The notes below the pieces were generated by a model. That model was not told the DNA's origin. It worked only from the letters and a program-made list of their open reading frames with translations, and ran no database searches. Below, one piece after another: positions 23,371 through 35,345 of a DNA stretch of 64,000 nucleotides. The translations under genes and the position numbers were made by a program. The DNA comes from Bathymodiolus brooksi. Taxonomy: Eukaryota > Mollusca > Bivalvia > Mytilida > Modiolidae. The first letter of the stretch is position 1. Each line of letters starts with the position of its first letter. The stretch lies in NCBI GenBank assembly GCA_963680875.1, contig OY804585.1:28572186-28636185 (forward strand), in the 5' to 3' direction.

Positions 23371-24861
23371 CAAAGGAGGGTTAAGAATACAAAAGATCTA
23401 GAAGAATAGTTATAACATTGTTTCTTTTGTTTCGTTATAAAAATAATTGGGAGATGTAGGCAAGGAATGAGTGGCTGATTATTGTTTAACACCAAATGAA
23501 CAAATAAGTACCTTATTTTTTATCCAAAATCGTCAACTTATGGATGTATCTTTAATTGAAAAAATAATTACTACGATTTACTATACTAGAAGTTTTATGA
23601 GATAATTAAACAACATTATTAAGAAAAAAACTGGTGGCTGTATCGAGAAACAGATACGGTGTTGAAAAAACTGTTGATACTCATAAAATATTGATAAATG
23701 CAATAAAATTGTATGTTTGTCTTCAAGAAATATGATAGACAAAACCATGTGTGAAGTTTTATGACGAAATATCTCAAATTTCTATGTAAATTTACGAGTT
23801 GAAGTGGTAATTTTATCTATGTATTTTTATCTTGGACAAGAATAATGAGCGTCCTGATTGGATGACCGATTTAAAACACACTGACTCCGTATGGTAAAAA
23901 GATGCATGTAAAAGAAATCTATGTTATATTTATTCATTTGTTTGATTCTGGAATATTGTTGATCATTGATTTAAACAAGAAAAAAGGGGGAAAATGGGGG
24001 GGTGAATTTTATTTGTGAATTTTACAGTTAAATAAATGTTATGTTTCGACAGTTTAAAGAGAAAAATAAAAATTTGTTGCGACTAAAGCTTATATCAGCG
24101 TTAAAAATTTAACAAATACCAGTGGTTTAATAAATGAGATTTATTTCAAATAGAAAATCTGAATTTATTATTAATGATACAATTGTATATCCCTTGGGAG
24201 GGGGAGGGGGGCTATGATGAAAATTTGAAATAAAAACACAGGGCCGGACTTTAAGCAAAAATAATAATCCAGGATTAGTTTTTTATCAAAAAAATCTAGG
24301 ACCCCTGTGTCCATGAATTTTTTTTTCTTTAAAGTTAATAATATGAAATATTGACATCCACACTTGCCTTTTGGACAGCACATTTCTGTGTCCACACTTG
24401 TACAACAAAGAAAAAACCTTATGCATTCTGTAGAAACGTAAGTCTTGAGTTGCCTCCCTTATAAAAGAATTGCATTGTTATCGTAAGTTTGTGTAAGAGT
24501 TGTCTTCGTTTGTACTTTTTCCAGATAACCTGTTTCTTTAAATGTAAGAAATCGCAGCAGACATATTATCTGGTTTATATAATTCATGATTTTGGCAGAG
24601 CATGCGTTTTGTCATGCAACATCATTACACCATTTCTTCATATATATTTGTTTTTCTTTAATTGCAAGCATGTTTACAAAAGAGGCAGACTGAATTAGTT
24701 TTACCACAACAAAATCCTTTGGAATACATTTTGGGAAAATATTGTCCCTAGTCTCGAAGTCATATGTATTTGCAGTGGAAAAACCTTCGATTCCACAGAT
24801 TTGTTTATCCTATTTTCGTATATTGTGTTTAGATCCCCTTTTTATTATTATTCTTTTAATC
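23371..24861. other. Gene-poor AT-rich stretch
   Basis: No supported gene. The frames at 24171-24395 and 24489-24698 lack coding character. The segment ends 3' to the RING gene that reads toward it. Confidence 0.5.
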
Positions 24862-25868
24862 CTATAGCCATGACGTGGACAGCTGATTTCTTCTAAAAAG
24901 CAATCTTCCGCTTGTCAATGGTCTTGCATTAATTGCACGTATACCGGTATCAGGTAAATGGATGTCATCACGTTCGAAATCATCAGTGTTAAGATTGCCA
25001 ACACTCGGTCTCGTTGTTAATAACCAATTAATTGTGCTATCAGGCTGGAAAATGGATTCCGAGGAAACTGTCATTTTCTTTTTTATTTCATCGTATCTTG
25101 ATTTCAATGTTTTATAAGCTTCCTCTAAATCTGCACACCTTTTACTAACGTTCCTTGAGGAGGTATTTACAGCAGCTACATCTGAATTATAAAGAGTAGT
25201 GTCGTCAAGTAGTGCACGAATTGCGGGTACATACTTTTGAACTTTTAAACTTGTACATTCTTGTAGATCAAGTTTCCAGTTGTGTATTTGAAGCAGAGCG
25301 TCTTGGTAGAATTCTCCTAGCTTAGTCTCGTACTCGTCAATTCTTGACATTGTTATGGCTTTTATCATCTCTGCTTCATTGATTTTATATTCCTCTGTCA
25401 ACAAAACATCTACATTTGCCATTAGATTTTGATATTCCCTTTTAAGTTTTTCAAGTTTCCTTTGGTGTTTTGAATTAGTTTGTCTTTTCCTTCTACGCAA
25501 AATCATTTTTTGAAATGTGCCTGCTATTTCCTCACTTGGAAGTAAACTATCAGAAATTGGATATTTTCGTCTGCAAAGTGGACATAGGAAAGAAGTACCA
25601 TAACCTTGACGAGCATGTTCAATGAGATTAGTTAAGCATTTAAAACAAAAAGTATGTGGTCCACACGGAAGTCCTCTCGGATCAATGAACCCTTGAATAC
25701 AAATTCCACATTCATCAGTTTCTTTATAATACAAGTGTTCGTAAATCCTTGACATCATTAATTCCTTATTTCGTTTTAATACTTCTTCTTGCAATAGTGT
25801 TTTAGTCTGACGATTCCTTTTATACAACGAACAATAGATACGCGTATTTTCAATGGAAATTTTGAGTT
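24862..25868 (-). CDS. RING-finger/coiled-coil protein (TRIM-like, no B-box)
   Basis: This is the last coding exon, from an acceptor (TTATTTTTAG at 25869-25870 side) to TAG at 24862. The first in-frame ATG is at 25758, giving 298 residues; the frame upstream has only a TTG. A C3HC4 RING spans residues 17-62: Cys17, Cys20, Cys32, His35, Cys38, Cys41, Cys59 and Cys62. A Lys/Arg cluster (about 83-100) and a long helical, probably coiled-coil region (about 95-225) follow, then a disordered C-terminus. RING domains usually act as E3 ubiquitin ligases, and the RING plus coiled coil recalls TRIM proteins, but no B-box or C-terminal ligand domain is seen. It is paralogous to 31696-32699. The ATG is preferred because the two paralogues are in different frames at the exon start but agree from LLQEE onward. 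Confidence 0.75.
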
Positions 25869-26504
25869 CTAAAAATAAGTTTACTTATAAAACTAAGTAG
25901 ACACACATCTATTTAAAGATTATTCGAGTTCATTTGTTCTTATTAATTATAAGATACAGTACTATTGAAACAAAAGATATATATATTGAATAAATACGGG
26001 CCAACTTCTTTTGTTTCAATAATAATGTATCTAACTTGTACAATAATAGTGTTTTTGAAAAAACAAATGGTATGGCATTTAATCTAACTACAACTTTAAA
26101 ATTGATTTATTGATTTATATATCACCAATCGATTGTGCATTTAAAAAAAATGTCCAGTATTATATCTCTATGTACCTATAAATCCGATATATGGTGTTAA
26201 TTGCTATATTAAAATATAATACGGTAATTTATAAAAATAAAGTTATTATTGTCATAAATGAATAAAACAATATCAATTTAATAAATTATACTTTTTAACA
26301 TAGATCGTGTTATTGTCAATCGAGTGCGCCTTTATAAAAATCGCTCGACCGTTCAAGGTCAAACAATAAGAGGTAAGTGTTGTACACATGTAATTGGATG
26401 ACTGACACATATTTGATGTGGAAACCGATTTCGCTCGTCAATTTTATTTACAAAGTTGTGTCAGTGATGGAAAGACTGGTCATTTAAGAAAGGTGTGTAA
26501 TAAT
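25869..26504. other. AT-rich 5' flank of the RING gene
   Basis: No ORF is present. It may contain intron or upstream exon sequence of the RING gene, but nothing specific can be assigned. Confidence 0.4.
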
Positions 26505-28637
26505 GGGTACCTATAAAGTGCGAAACGAAATAGAAACGAAACGAAACGTAACGAAATCAACGAAAACGAACCGAAACGAAACGAAACGAAATCAACGAAA
26601 ACGAAACGAAACGAAACGAAATCAACGAAATGGAAACGAAATGAAACGAAACCAACGAAAGCAAAACGAAATAGACTGATATGAAGAAAATGGAAGGAAA
26701 ATAATAAAAGACAAAACGAAATAAAGAAAAAAAAAGAAAAGATAATTCGATTTTTTAAATACAATAATTTTGATTAATTATAACCCATCTTGTATGTCTG
26801 TCCGTTACAGTACTCCTCACGTACATTACCCGCAACTCAATCCAAGCCGGGTTTGCTTGCCGACAAACTTTCAGAAGTTCAAATGTCATATTTTTATTTG
26901 TGTTTGTGTGTGTGTCAGTATTTATGAATTATAAAGTTTCTGGAGTGGGCATATAGAAAAAAATGGGGGATATGAGGGGGTATTTTCATAGATTGGGATA
27001 TTGAGGGTTCATTATTCGTCTGATTTTATTACGTTTTTCGTTTGTATTCTACATAAATTTTCCTATTCGCAAACTATTAACGACTGTCATACAAGTGGGA
27101 GGTTTGACCCACCATTTTCTTGGGAAATGCCTGTACCAAGTCGGGAATATGATAGTTGTTTTCTAGTTTCACATTTGGTCATGTCTTAGGATTAGAGAAT
27201 TTACATGTACCGATTGTTTTTATACTTGGTAACGTCTTAGGGTTAGACGAATGGTATCTGCCTATCTGCTATCAGAACCCACCAGGAATGTGTTGTTTTT
27301 CAGTTGTTCCGTTGATTGAAAACTCAGATGGTTGAGCTTCTTATCGATTTTGTCTGTTTTTGTGGACTTTCCCTTTTGAATGCGCCTTGGAGTACGATAC
27401 CATTGTTATTACCTTTATTCGGTAGTGTGCCAACAGATCTGGCGTAATGTCTTTCCGTTGTTCTTTTCGAGATATACAGGGGTCAAAAAGACCCAACACT
27501 ATAAACTTTTTATTTCAAATCCTATTGTTATATTTTGAAGAACTAAAAAAAAAACAACAGCAACATAACAGGACGTACAGTGAGCGCCCTCCTTACAGAA
27601 GAACTTCTGGAAAAAATAATGCTTGCAAAAACTAAACATAAGAAACTCTGGAAGTTTTATTGAAATCCATTCTGTTGTTTAGGAAGAGTTATGGATAACG
27701 CAACAGTATCCTCTCTCTATTGTATAGCCTTGTATGACAATTACATAGCCTTAAATGACAAAATCCAAAAGTGAAGAAATTTTAGCAAGAACTGTTAAAA
27801 TGGGAAAACAAAAATAGAAGGTGCACAATGCCATTTGGTACTAAAGAAATCATGAAATTAATGAACCTTGCCATATGGTATTAAAGATTTCCTGTAAGAT
27901 TCATTCAATTCCATCATGCATAGGCAGTGAGGGAAACACTCACGGACAAACGGACATATACTATATACCCCCCTCCCGCTGGATAGCGGGGGGTATAAAA
28001 ATATGTGCAGTATCAAATTTCATTAATACCGGAAAAACGTTTGGAGGGGGGATGATTTGGGGGGGTTTATATAGGACTTCTGCTGTCCGTTCGTTCGTTT
28101 GTCCCTCCGGTCGTCACACTTTTTCGTCTCTCCGACACACTTTTAAATTTTGCTCGGACGGGGGTATTTATTAGTGAACTTTAACTACTGCACTTCTGTT
28201 ATTTTAATTCCTCTCCTTTCAACAGACTTGGCATTGCTCTTATGGTTCCCAAATTTAAAAGAAGCCACTAAGTGAAAAGGACAGACTCCCGCTGAATAAA
28301 TGCATAGTATTCTTGTTCAATGGTGATCAAATCCTGTCCTCTCCTGATGAAAGACATACATGTGTGGGAAGTAGTCTAGCATCGTAATTGTGAAAATAGG
28401 TTTGATTTCTTTTAGGCCCCTATTATTTTTTCTTCCATTTTTCTATTTCGTTTTGTTTTCGTTGATTTCATTTTGCTTTCGTTGGTTTCGTTTTATTTCG
28501 TTTTCATTTCGTTGATTTCGTTTCGTTTCGTTTCGTTTTTGTTGATTTCGTTTCGTTTCGTTTCGTTTCGTTTCGTTTTCGTTGATTTCGTTTCGTTTCG
28601 TTTCGTTTCTATTTCGTTTCGCACTTTATAGGTGCCC
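26505..28637 (+). mobile_element. Large element with CGAAA-rich TIRs, copy 1 (2133 bp)
   Basis: The ends are GGGTACCTATAAAGTGCG and its reverse complement with one change (GGGCACC). Both are followed by about 180 bp of (CGAAA)n interspersed with TCAACGAAA, in inverted orientation. The interior is shared, inverted, with 36876-39158. Shared landmarks are a conserved short frame near 27447-27660, a palindrome CCCCCCTCCCGCTGGATAGC at about 27968-27992, and an AGTGAAAAGGACAGACTCCC block near 28275. A 27069-27345 segment differs from copy 2 and contains a GGGAGGTTTGACCCACCATT repeat fragment. No clear target duplication is seen. Confidence 0.8.
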
Positions 28638-29207
28638 TCACAAATGGTACATATTTTTGTTTTAGCAATTATATTCTATTAAATTGAGGTTCAGTAAGAG
28701 AGCACCATTAAGGGTATGGTACCAAAACATCAACTTTCTTAAAATTAAATACATACTATGTATATAGAATAATTTTCAATAAAATAAAATCATTAAAAAA
28801 GTAAACTTTTTTTTTAGAATATTAAAAATTAAATAAAAAAATTATTTGAATAAATATTGAAATAAATTACAGATATAAACCGAGAATGGAGTATGCCTTT
28901 TATCGGGCATGGACATTTGAACGAAAAAATAAATTCACAGTGGACATTTGAGCGACACAATTTCAATTGAAACTAAAATCTATGTGGACAATTGAGCGAC
29001 TCTCACAACATCTACCTGTACTCACCTGTAAAGTATTACATGAGTTTGTTTTAGTCGACTAATTGTTATCATTCTGTCAAGATGGACATAAAGGTAACGG
29101 TCCAGAATGGTCATTAGGTTCCGTTATTATTTGTTTTGTTGTCTTGAAAATCGAAAAATGTTTATCGTTACTGCATGGCAACTACTGTCATACTATGCAT
29201 TGATAAT
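28638..29207. other. No gene seen
   Basis: AT-rich sequence. The stretch CAACTTTCTTAAAAT near 28730 is an inverted match to the flank of element copy 2 near 39170. Confidence 0.45.
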
Positions 29208-29595
29208 GAATTACAGCTTAATCCTGCTCTTATCCATGTGGATTTTGAACTGGCAGTTATGAAGGTATGGAAGGAAATATTCTGAAAAGTCAGTATTAAA
29301 TGTTACATATTTCATCTTGTCCAGGTATGGTGGGGACAAATACAGAAAGTCGGTTTAAGTCAGGTATACAAAAGATCTAAATCTGAGATTGGTATATTAT
29401 CATGGAATAAAATTTTCCCCAAACTACAAACTATTACCTATATCCAAATCAGGAGCATGGACATGGTACTGCAGCAATCCGGGGTGGAAAAGAATAACGA
29501 TAAACGCTTGCATGATATGGTTCAAAAGTATTCTAGTGTTGAAATTTCTCGTGAACAGTACACCCGTACTCTTGGATTTAAATACGGTACCAGGT
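29208..29595 (+). pseudogene. MULE-type transposase remnant
   Basis: The translation from 29208 reads ELQLNPALIHVDFELAVMKV and so on to an in-frame stop at about 29285. This resembles the second catalytic Asp region of Mutator-like (MULE) transposases. From 29310 a second frame reads FHLVQVWWGQIQKVGL, which resembles the following FH..Q..W.K.Q..GL motif. The two pieces are separated by stops and a short gap, so this is a decayed fragment. Confidence 0.55.
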
Positions 29596-29639
29596 AACAA
29601 CGGTTTTATGGGACTATCACATTATCTTCATGTATATAT

Positions 29640-30131
29640 TTGCCTTAAACTTTTAAAATAGCGCTGATTTGTTTTATAAATAAAACAAGAAATATCCTGC
29701 TCAAAAACCTACTTCTACTTCCTTATGGTGAGCAGGGGACAAAGTAGATAATGTCTTGCTAACGGAAGAGTTGTTATTCTCGCTCAAATGGGTTATTAAA
29801 TTTTCTCCTCACATTGAAGAGTTCTAATGGCGATCCCCATTATTTGGTGCTACATGCAACCTCAATCACCAAATTCTACCTTACGGTATACTATTTTTAA
29901 TTTCCATTAACACAAATATCTTTTATTTACTGCCATTTAAATCTTCTCGCTAAATTGTTATGACCATGGAGTTTTCCTTTAAAAAAAATAAATAAATAAA
30001 ATTAATTCAAAATTCAAATTTTCGTATTCCCTAAGCATATCAGTTTTCTCTTACCCTTACACTTCGGCCATCGCGATTCCTTTCAGAATGAAGAAGTAGA
30101 TTAGATTATTAGTGTTTACCGTCCGACTGAC
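29640..30131. other. No feature seen
   Basis: AT-rich intergenic sequence with an A-rich tract near 29980-30000. Confidence 0.5.
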
Positions 30132-30422
30132 CTAATCAAGTATTGCGGACAGATTACTTTTCTTTCTGCTAGCCTTTAGCTTATATCTTTCGTCCCGTTG
30201 TTGTGTAGGTGTCGGTGGTCTATCACCAAGGAGTGTATCTGTATCATATTCTGCGTGGCGATCTATTAGTTGTGGGTCGTCTGGATCGAATGCCTTCGAG
30301 AAAGACACCGGTCCGTCTTCAAATTCCGTCTTGTAACATAATTTACCTCGCATGTACGGACTTCGTACAGATGTACATTTTCTCCAGGGTATCTGGGATT
30401 CTTCTGCGTTACGATATTTCAT
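30132..30422 (-). CDS. Downstream ORF of the TATA-driven locus (hypothetical)
   Basis: The ATG at 30420-30422 begins MKYRNAEESQ and the frame runs 96 residues to a stop at 30132. It is hydrophilic, with an acidic centre (DPDDPQLIDRHAEYDTDT) and a basic C-terminal run (KLKASRKKS). It starts about 30 bp beyond the stop of the upstream ORF in the same direction. It could be a second exon of the same gene (CAATCACAG/G lies between the two) or a separate frame. The family is unrecognised. Confidence 0.4.
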   Translation of the reverse strand: MKYRNAEESQIPWRKCTSVRSPYMRGKLCYKTEFEDGPVSFSKAFDPDDPQLIDRHAEYDTDTLLGDRPPTPTQQRDERYKLKASRKKSNLSAILD

Positions 30423-30453
30423 AGACGTCAATTACCTGCCTGTGATTGTAGTT

Positions 30454-30855
30454 CTACTCTGAGTCGATCGCTCCCTTCTTTGTATTACTATGGGTGGTTT
30501 GTGGAGGTCTTGGTTGATTGTGTTTTTGGTCAGTTTGTGTTGTTTCGTCTATCTGGTTGTAACTATTTGAAGTCTGTGCTTCAGGGTTTACTTTAGTATC
30601 ACCAACGGCTTTATTCCTTTTCACCTTCCACTGGTTGATGCGTTGAGCGTTTCGTTTCTTGGTGGAAAGAGAGAGGTATTTCTTTTTTGGGGCCTGGCTG
30701 GTAACTTCTCCAATTGTTGCAACGGGTTTCTCAGCCTTGATCCAAATCAGCTTGACTGATATTGCGCTGGCATTAACATGTAAATTCCAAGTTAATTTCT
30801 TTCCATCTACACCTGCGTGTTTCAGAAGTTCGACCAACTCAACTGGTAAGTCCAT
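30454..30855 (-). CDS. Hypothetical basic protein with TATA/Inr promoter
   Basis: A true ATG at 30853-30855 and a TAG stop give 133 residues. The N-terminal 55 residues alternate hydrophobic and polar residues (WNLHVN, VKLIWIKAEKP), consistent with a small beta domain. Then KKKYLSLSTKKRNAQRINQW, with its K/R-rich pattern and W, precedes a disordered Gln/Asn/Thr-rich tail. Small proteins with a beta-rich front and an S-x-x-K-R/W basic motif are frequent and uncharacterised in bivalve genomes; that link is from memory and tentative. The 5' leader is about 65 bp from the predicted initiation site. Confidence 0.55.
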   Translation of the reverse strand: MDLPVELVELLKHAGVDGKKLTWNLHVNASAISVKLIWIKAEKPVATIGEVTSQAPKKKYLSLSTKKRNAQRINQWKVKRNKAVGDTKVNPEAQTSNSYNQIDETTQTDQKHNQPRPPQTTHSNTKKGAIDSE

Positions 30856-30917
30856 TGTTGAGTTATTAGTTGAGTTCAGTTCACTGCTGAGATGTATTCG
30901 CTAGTCAAGTCTAGGTC

Positions 30918-30981
30918 CGAATGAAGAAGTGCGACGATGCATTGGCTTTTATACCATTAGTCACATGATTATATCACGTGG
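30918..30981 (-). promoter_or_regulatory. Core promoter: E-box, TATA box, initiator
   Basis: On the minus strand TATAAAAG occupies 30953-30946, and TTCATTC (fits the TCAKTY initiator) follows with its A about 31 bases after the TATA T (near 30922). This is the expected TATA-to-start spacing. A CACGTG E-box lies upstream at about 30975-30980, next to TGACGCC-like sequence. The first ATG of the basic-protein ORF lies about 67 bp downstream. Confidence 0.7.
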
Positions 30982-30984
30982 TTA

Positions 30985-31634
30985 ATGACGCCATGGAAAA
31001 AAAATTCCTTTCATTCTTAAATATTGAATAGCGAATTTTCCATTATACTTGCAGCTGGTATATCCAACTTGGGAGATTTCACTACCCAGCTTCCCAGCAT
31101 GCAATATGCTTTGCGACTTAACAATGATTACACTATGATTACATCACATATCTGGTCATGTGGTTGTAACTATGGGGCAGTGCTATTATCGCCTGGTTTG
31201 TCGCCTTCTAGCTTCTATTGTTGAAATATAATACCCAAAAAGAAGCGAAAAGGAGAAAATAGGAATCGAGGAGTGATGTCGCTATCATTTGGACATTCAG
31301 GACTTTGATTATAAAATTATATGTTTTTAACGTTTTTCATAGGAGTTATTTTCCTTATCAAGGAAAGATGGTTCCCGTTCTGTGACAAGACAAGCGCAAC
31401 GAAAAGGACAAATAATTTGAAAATAATGTTCTTAAAATTTGAAGATATTTGAACCTTGTAAAAAGTCAGATGGTAATTTTGTAGCAAATACAAAAAATCA
31501 CAAGTTGTAACAACATTACAATTTTGAATATTTTATGGGAAAATATATGTTATTTTGATTAAACTTTGCATGAAAGATGACTCTTTTGTCAGCCTTAAAG
31601 GGAAATTATTGCTGTAAAACCAATAATTTTAGAA
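30985..31634. other. No gene seen; flank shared with RING pseudogene locus
   Basis: No ORF is supported. 31560-31695 is an inverted match to 47440-47590 (intron after the RING exon), so the RING duplication included downstream intron sequence. Confidence 0.5.
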
Positions 31635-31695
31635 TCAAATTCGGGAATGTGCAAATGATCTATTACATATGTGAGATAACATGTGACATACATAC

Positions 31696-32699
31696 CTTGG
31701 AGCGTGTAACCAACTTTGCGCTTGTCTTGGTAGCATTCCCGACAATACTTTTTCCCTTTTCCTTTTAGTTTGGTTAAGCCCAATAGGCTCTAGGAAAGGT
31801 CTATTGATTTTCCGCGTCGTATTTGGGCTGTTGCTGTAATTTCCTAAAGGAAAATCCATTTGTTGACGTCCAGCAGGATTCAGTAAATCTCTGTTCATTT
31901 TAGATATATTATTTGGACTGTTAATGAAAGGTAAATAAACTTTTGGATTCAATAAATCTCTGTTCATTTTAGGTATATTATTTGGACTGTTAATGAATGG
32001 TAAATAAACTTTATCCATTGTTGATTGAAAAGGCTCAAAGACACGATTCTTTATTGAACGTAATTGCAATGGATTTCGATTGACAATATATATATCGAAA
32101 TCCATTGGTTGGCCCATTCGAAGCTCCTGAAGACCTGGAGTATTACATGAAGCACTTGGTATTTTAGGTATCACATTATGGTTGTTTAACTTGGGTTGAT
32201 GAAAATTCGGTTGGAACAATTCATATTGTTTGGAGGTATTAGATCTTTCAGTTTTTCTATCCAATATATCAGGTTTCCATTTGTGTTTCAGTGGTCTAGT
32301 CTTTGGAGTCCTTTTGCGCAAAATCATTTTTGGAAATTTGTTTGCTATTCCCTCACTTTGAAGCGATCTATCAGAAGTGGGATATCCTCGTCTGCAAAGT
32401 GGACATTTGAAAGAAGTTCCATAATCTTGACGAGCATACTCAATGAGATCAGTTAAGCATTTAAAACAAAAAGTATGTGGTCCACATGGAAGTCCTCTAG
32501 GATCAATGAACCATTCTGAACAAATTCCACATTCATCAGTTTCATTATAATACATGTGGTCGTCTATCCTGCACGCCATTAGTCCGTTGTTTCGTTTCAA
32601 AGCTTCTTCTTGTAATAGTGTTTTTTTTATATATAGTTTGATGACTCCTTTTTTACAACTACCAATGGAAAAGTGTATTTTCAATGGAAATTTTGAGTT
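31696..32699 (-). CDS. RING-finger protein with C-terminal repeats (exon)
   Basis: The exon is bounded by an acceptor (TTTTTTTTTAG) at 32700-32701 and a donor (CCAAG/GTATGT) at 31695-31696. The likely start is the ATG at 32579, giving about 294 residues to the donor. The open frame continues into the intron to 31635 if unspliced. The C3HC4 RING is the same as in the 24862-25868 paralogue (CGIC, CGPHTFCFKC, CPLC). Then comes a basic patch and a Pro/Asn-rich tail with a near-exact tandem repeat (KVYLPFINSPNNI followed by KMNRDLLNP, twice). It is a possible E3 ubiquitin ligase by its RING. It has no B-box, and the coiled coil of the paralogue is replaced by the repeat tail. Confidence 0.7.
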
Positions 32700-32701
32700 C
32701 T

Positions 32702-34210
32702 AAAAAAAAATGTACTGATAATGGACATAACAAAAGAGACACATTTATTTAGAGCTTAAATATTTAAGTGATGTTTATAAGAATAAATAATGCATTTAGT
32801 AACAGAGCTGCATTGTTAGTTATAATTTATTGAACCCCAAATTTCTATGCAGTTGATTGCTTCCTTCTTTCTTACTGTGACACAATTTCATGCATGTGTT
32901 TTTGCACACGTGCATCAATAGTCACGTCATCATTATCGGATGGTGGCCAGCTCAGTTTGTAAACAAAGAGAAAATTTTGAGACTAACCGCCACCATCCCC
33001 AACCACTCACCTTTTTATTGTATTATTTTGTATAAGGTAATTAATGTTGTCATGGTAATGCCGAGAACTGGCTAGCTGCAATTTTCTCTTCAATTGTTTG
33101 GAATTTGCTTTTAGATTACATGGTGTTTAGTTTATATGGCCATAATTATTTTCAATAATTTCTCCCAAATTAAGCATTTTATAATTTGACTAAACCTTAC
33201 TACAGAGCTCTACATCTATCGTTGTGACAGCATCATCAAAGATGCTGGGAAATTTCTACCGTGTGGATATTTCAGCTCTATACACACAAGTCTTATTCTC
33301 AAAGGGTTCATCAACTATCGTTGGGGAGGTATTCTTACTGTACCGGGGAGATTCTCACAGCTGGATTCTTCAATTCTGTGAGAATAGGACTTGGAGCGGC
33401 TGAGCCAGTTGTCAAGCCAAATTTAAGTAGTAGGAATGTTAAGTGGGTGTATTATAGTTATTGATAATGATTTTTACTTTTATACACAGCATGTAATCTT
33501 GTAGTGTAGTTTATTTGGAAATAATTATCATTTTTAAAGTTGTGTGTTGCTTTATTTCAACAATAATAGGCCTTTAAATCAAAATACTGATTGACTCGTT
33601 GAAAGTCACTATGTATCACTTTGTGGACATCACAGGTTATTTGAGCCATGATTATCAATACTTCTATTAGCGAACTGTATCACAGGACCAAAATGCCACG
33701 TAATAGAATAAAACAAGATTTTCATTTTACAACTTTAAAGAGGTTCAAAATAATAAAGTTAACAAACTTGTGATAGATTCTACAATAACAAAATCTTGCA
33801 CCTTTTGGGCTTTTACGATGTTTGCCTCTTTTTCTCATCTCTTTCTATTGTGTCAATATTTGTTTACGTTGAGAAAATATAGAGTGCTCTCCCTTGTTAG
33901 GCAACTAACGTAAATAAAAAAAAATACCTCCCTTTCACCAACGTCGAATAACTTTTTTACGGGCATGTATCGCTGTTGTAGTAGCATTTATAATATATTT
34001 ATAAAATACATTGTATTGTATTGTGAAATACATTAAAAATACTGCCAAGACACTATAAATCGACAATTTAATTCAACAATGGAAAACAATTTTGCGGGAA
34101 AAACGGCGTGTAGCTTAGCTTGTCTTACCCTGGAGCCGGGGTAAGATAGAAAAATCGTTTTCACCTAAATTAACGGACTACTTTATCCAAGGGGTGAGAA
34201 AAGCAGCACA
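32702..34210. other. Intergenic, no supported gene
   Basis: The stretch holds scattered short frames (32890-33075, 33261-33464) without recognisable motifs. It may include 5' sequence of the RING gene. Confidence 0.45.
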
Positions 34211-34212
34211 AA

Positions 34213-34300
34213 CACCACTAATAACCAGGAGTGAACTCAGATTCTCCGGATGAGTATGCAGTCCCTGTTCTACTATTAGCACTCGCCTTGTAACTCCTGT
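34213..34300 (-). repeat. Dispersed repeat, inverted mate at 35720-35810
   Basis: AATAACCAGGAGTGAACTCA followed by GCAGTCCCTGTTCTACTATT is the reverse complement, with substitutions, of 35720-35810. The pair forms an inverted repeat spaced 1.4 kb. Confidence 0.75.
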
Positions 34301-34304
34301 GGTG

Positions 34305-34400
34305 GAGGAAGCCGGAGTATCCGGAGAGAACTATCGACCATGGGAAAGCAACTGGTAAACTGTATCACTTGCGGCTGCGAGTCGAGTGCACCCTTTTTTT
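34305..34400 (-). mobile_element. SINE-like fragment
   Basis: GGTGGAGGAAGCCGGAGTAT through GAGTCGAGTGCACCC resembles the central block of bivalve SINEs related to family 1, but without its head. Confidence 0.5.
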
Positions 34401-35092
34401 AATTTACAAGTTCAAAAAAATTATTATTTAAATGTTTGGAACGTTTCTGACCCTATCGTTGAAGTTAATGCAGTGGTACGTCACTTCCGTCAGCCGTGGG
34501 TCCTTATACGAAAAATTTGGCAATAAATGTGTGAAAATCTTAATATTCTGGTGAACTGAGCTATCGTATGCACAAAACAAAAACAGGGGCAAAAAGATGC
34601 GTCTTTTAGGAATGGATACATGTCTTAGTTTGAATGACATAATGGAAATAAGGTGCAATAAATGTACTCGAAGCGAGCAGGGGTACGATTTTTAAACCTA
34701 TCGAGTTGCATGCCTTGTTGATTATTAGTATCTATATAGGGTCGACACATGCAATTTGATGTTAACTTAAGATTGTATGAATATTGACACGAACAAGTTA
34801 AAATAAGGAAAAAGAGATGAAATAATAAAGAAATAAAGAAATTTTATTGAAAATAAATTTGTAAACAGAAAGTTAGAAAAAGGGGGTGGTCCGTGCCACG
34901 AGTGCCTGTGAATTTAACGTTAAACAACAATCACTCCCCCATTTACTATAAAACGTTGGTCAAATATAAAAAAAATTACAATACTAGTAATAACAAGTGA
35001 GATCAATACGACTTGTAAACAAACAGTTGTGGAATCCAACGAGTTTTAAATAAATCACAAAAAATATTACGTTCAACACTTTTGAAGGGGTC
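34401..35092. other. No gene; SINE 2 tail scrap
   Basis: AACGTTAAACAACAATCACT at 34915-34935 matches the end of SINE family 2. Nothing else is supported. Confidence 0.45.
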
Positions 35093-35345
35093 GTTATTGG
35101 CGTGATCGTATGGTAGTTGGTTTTATAGCTACCTGTGCAATCAGTGACTATCACTACTGACGTTGTGAATTCGAATCCCACTCAGGTGAGATGTATTCGA
35201 TACAACATTATGTGATAGAGTTGTCAGTGACTTGTGGCAGGTTGGTAGTTTTCTCCGGGTCCTCCGGTTTCCTCCATCAATAAAACCGACCACCACGATA
35301 TAGCTGAAATATTGTTGAAAGTGGCGTTAAACACCATAACACTAA
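35093..35345 (+). mobile_element. SINE family 1, full-length reference copy
   Basis: The order is: head GGTCGTTATTGGCGTGATCG; B-box-like GTGAATTCGAATCCC; a middle ACAACATTATGTGATAGAG; the conserved GTTTTCTCCGGGTCCTCCGG block; TCAATAAAACCGACC; and the tail GATATAGCTGAAATATTGTT then GGCGTTAAACACCATAA. About 250 bp. Other copies in the window are described against this one. Confidence 0.9.

Noticed and set aside
26480..26764. Phe/Ser/Arg-rich frames in CGAAA repeats (also 36790-37122, 38951-39217)
   Set aside because: Low-complexity translation of simple repeats in transposon ends.
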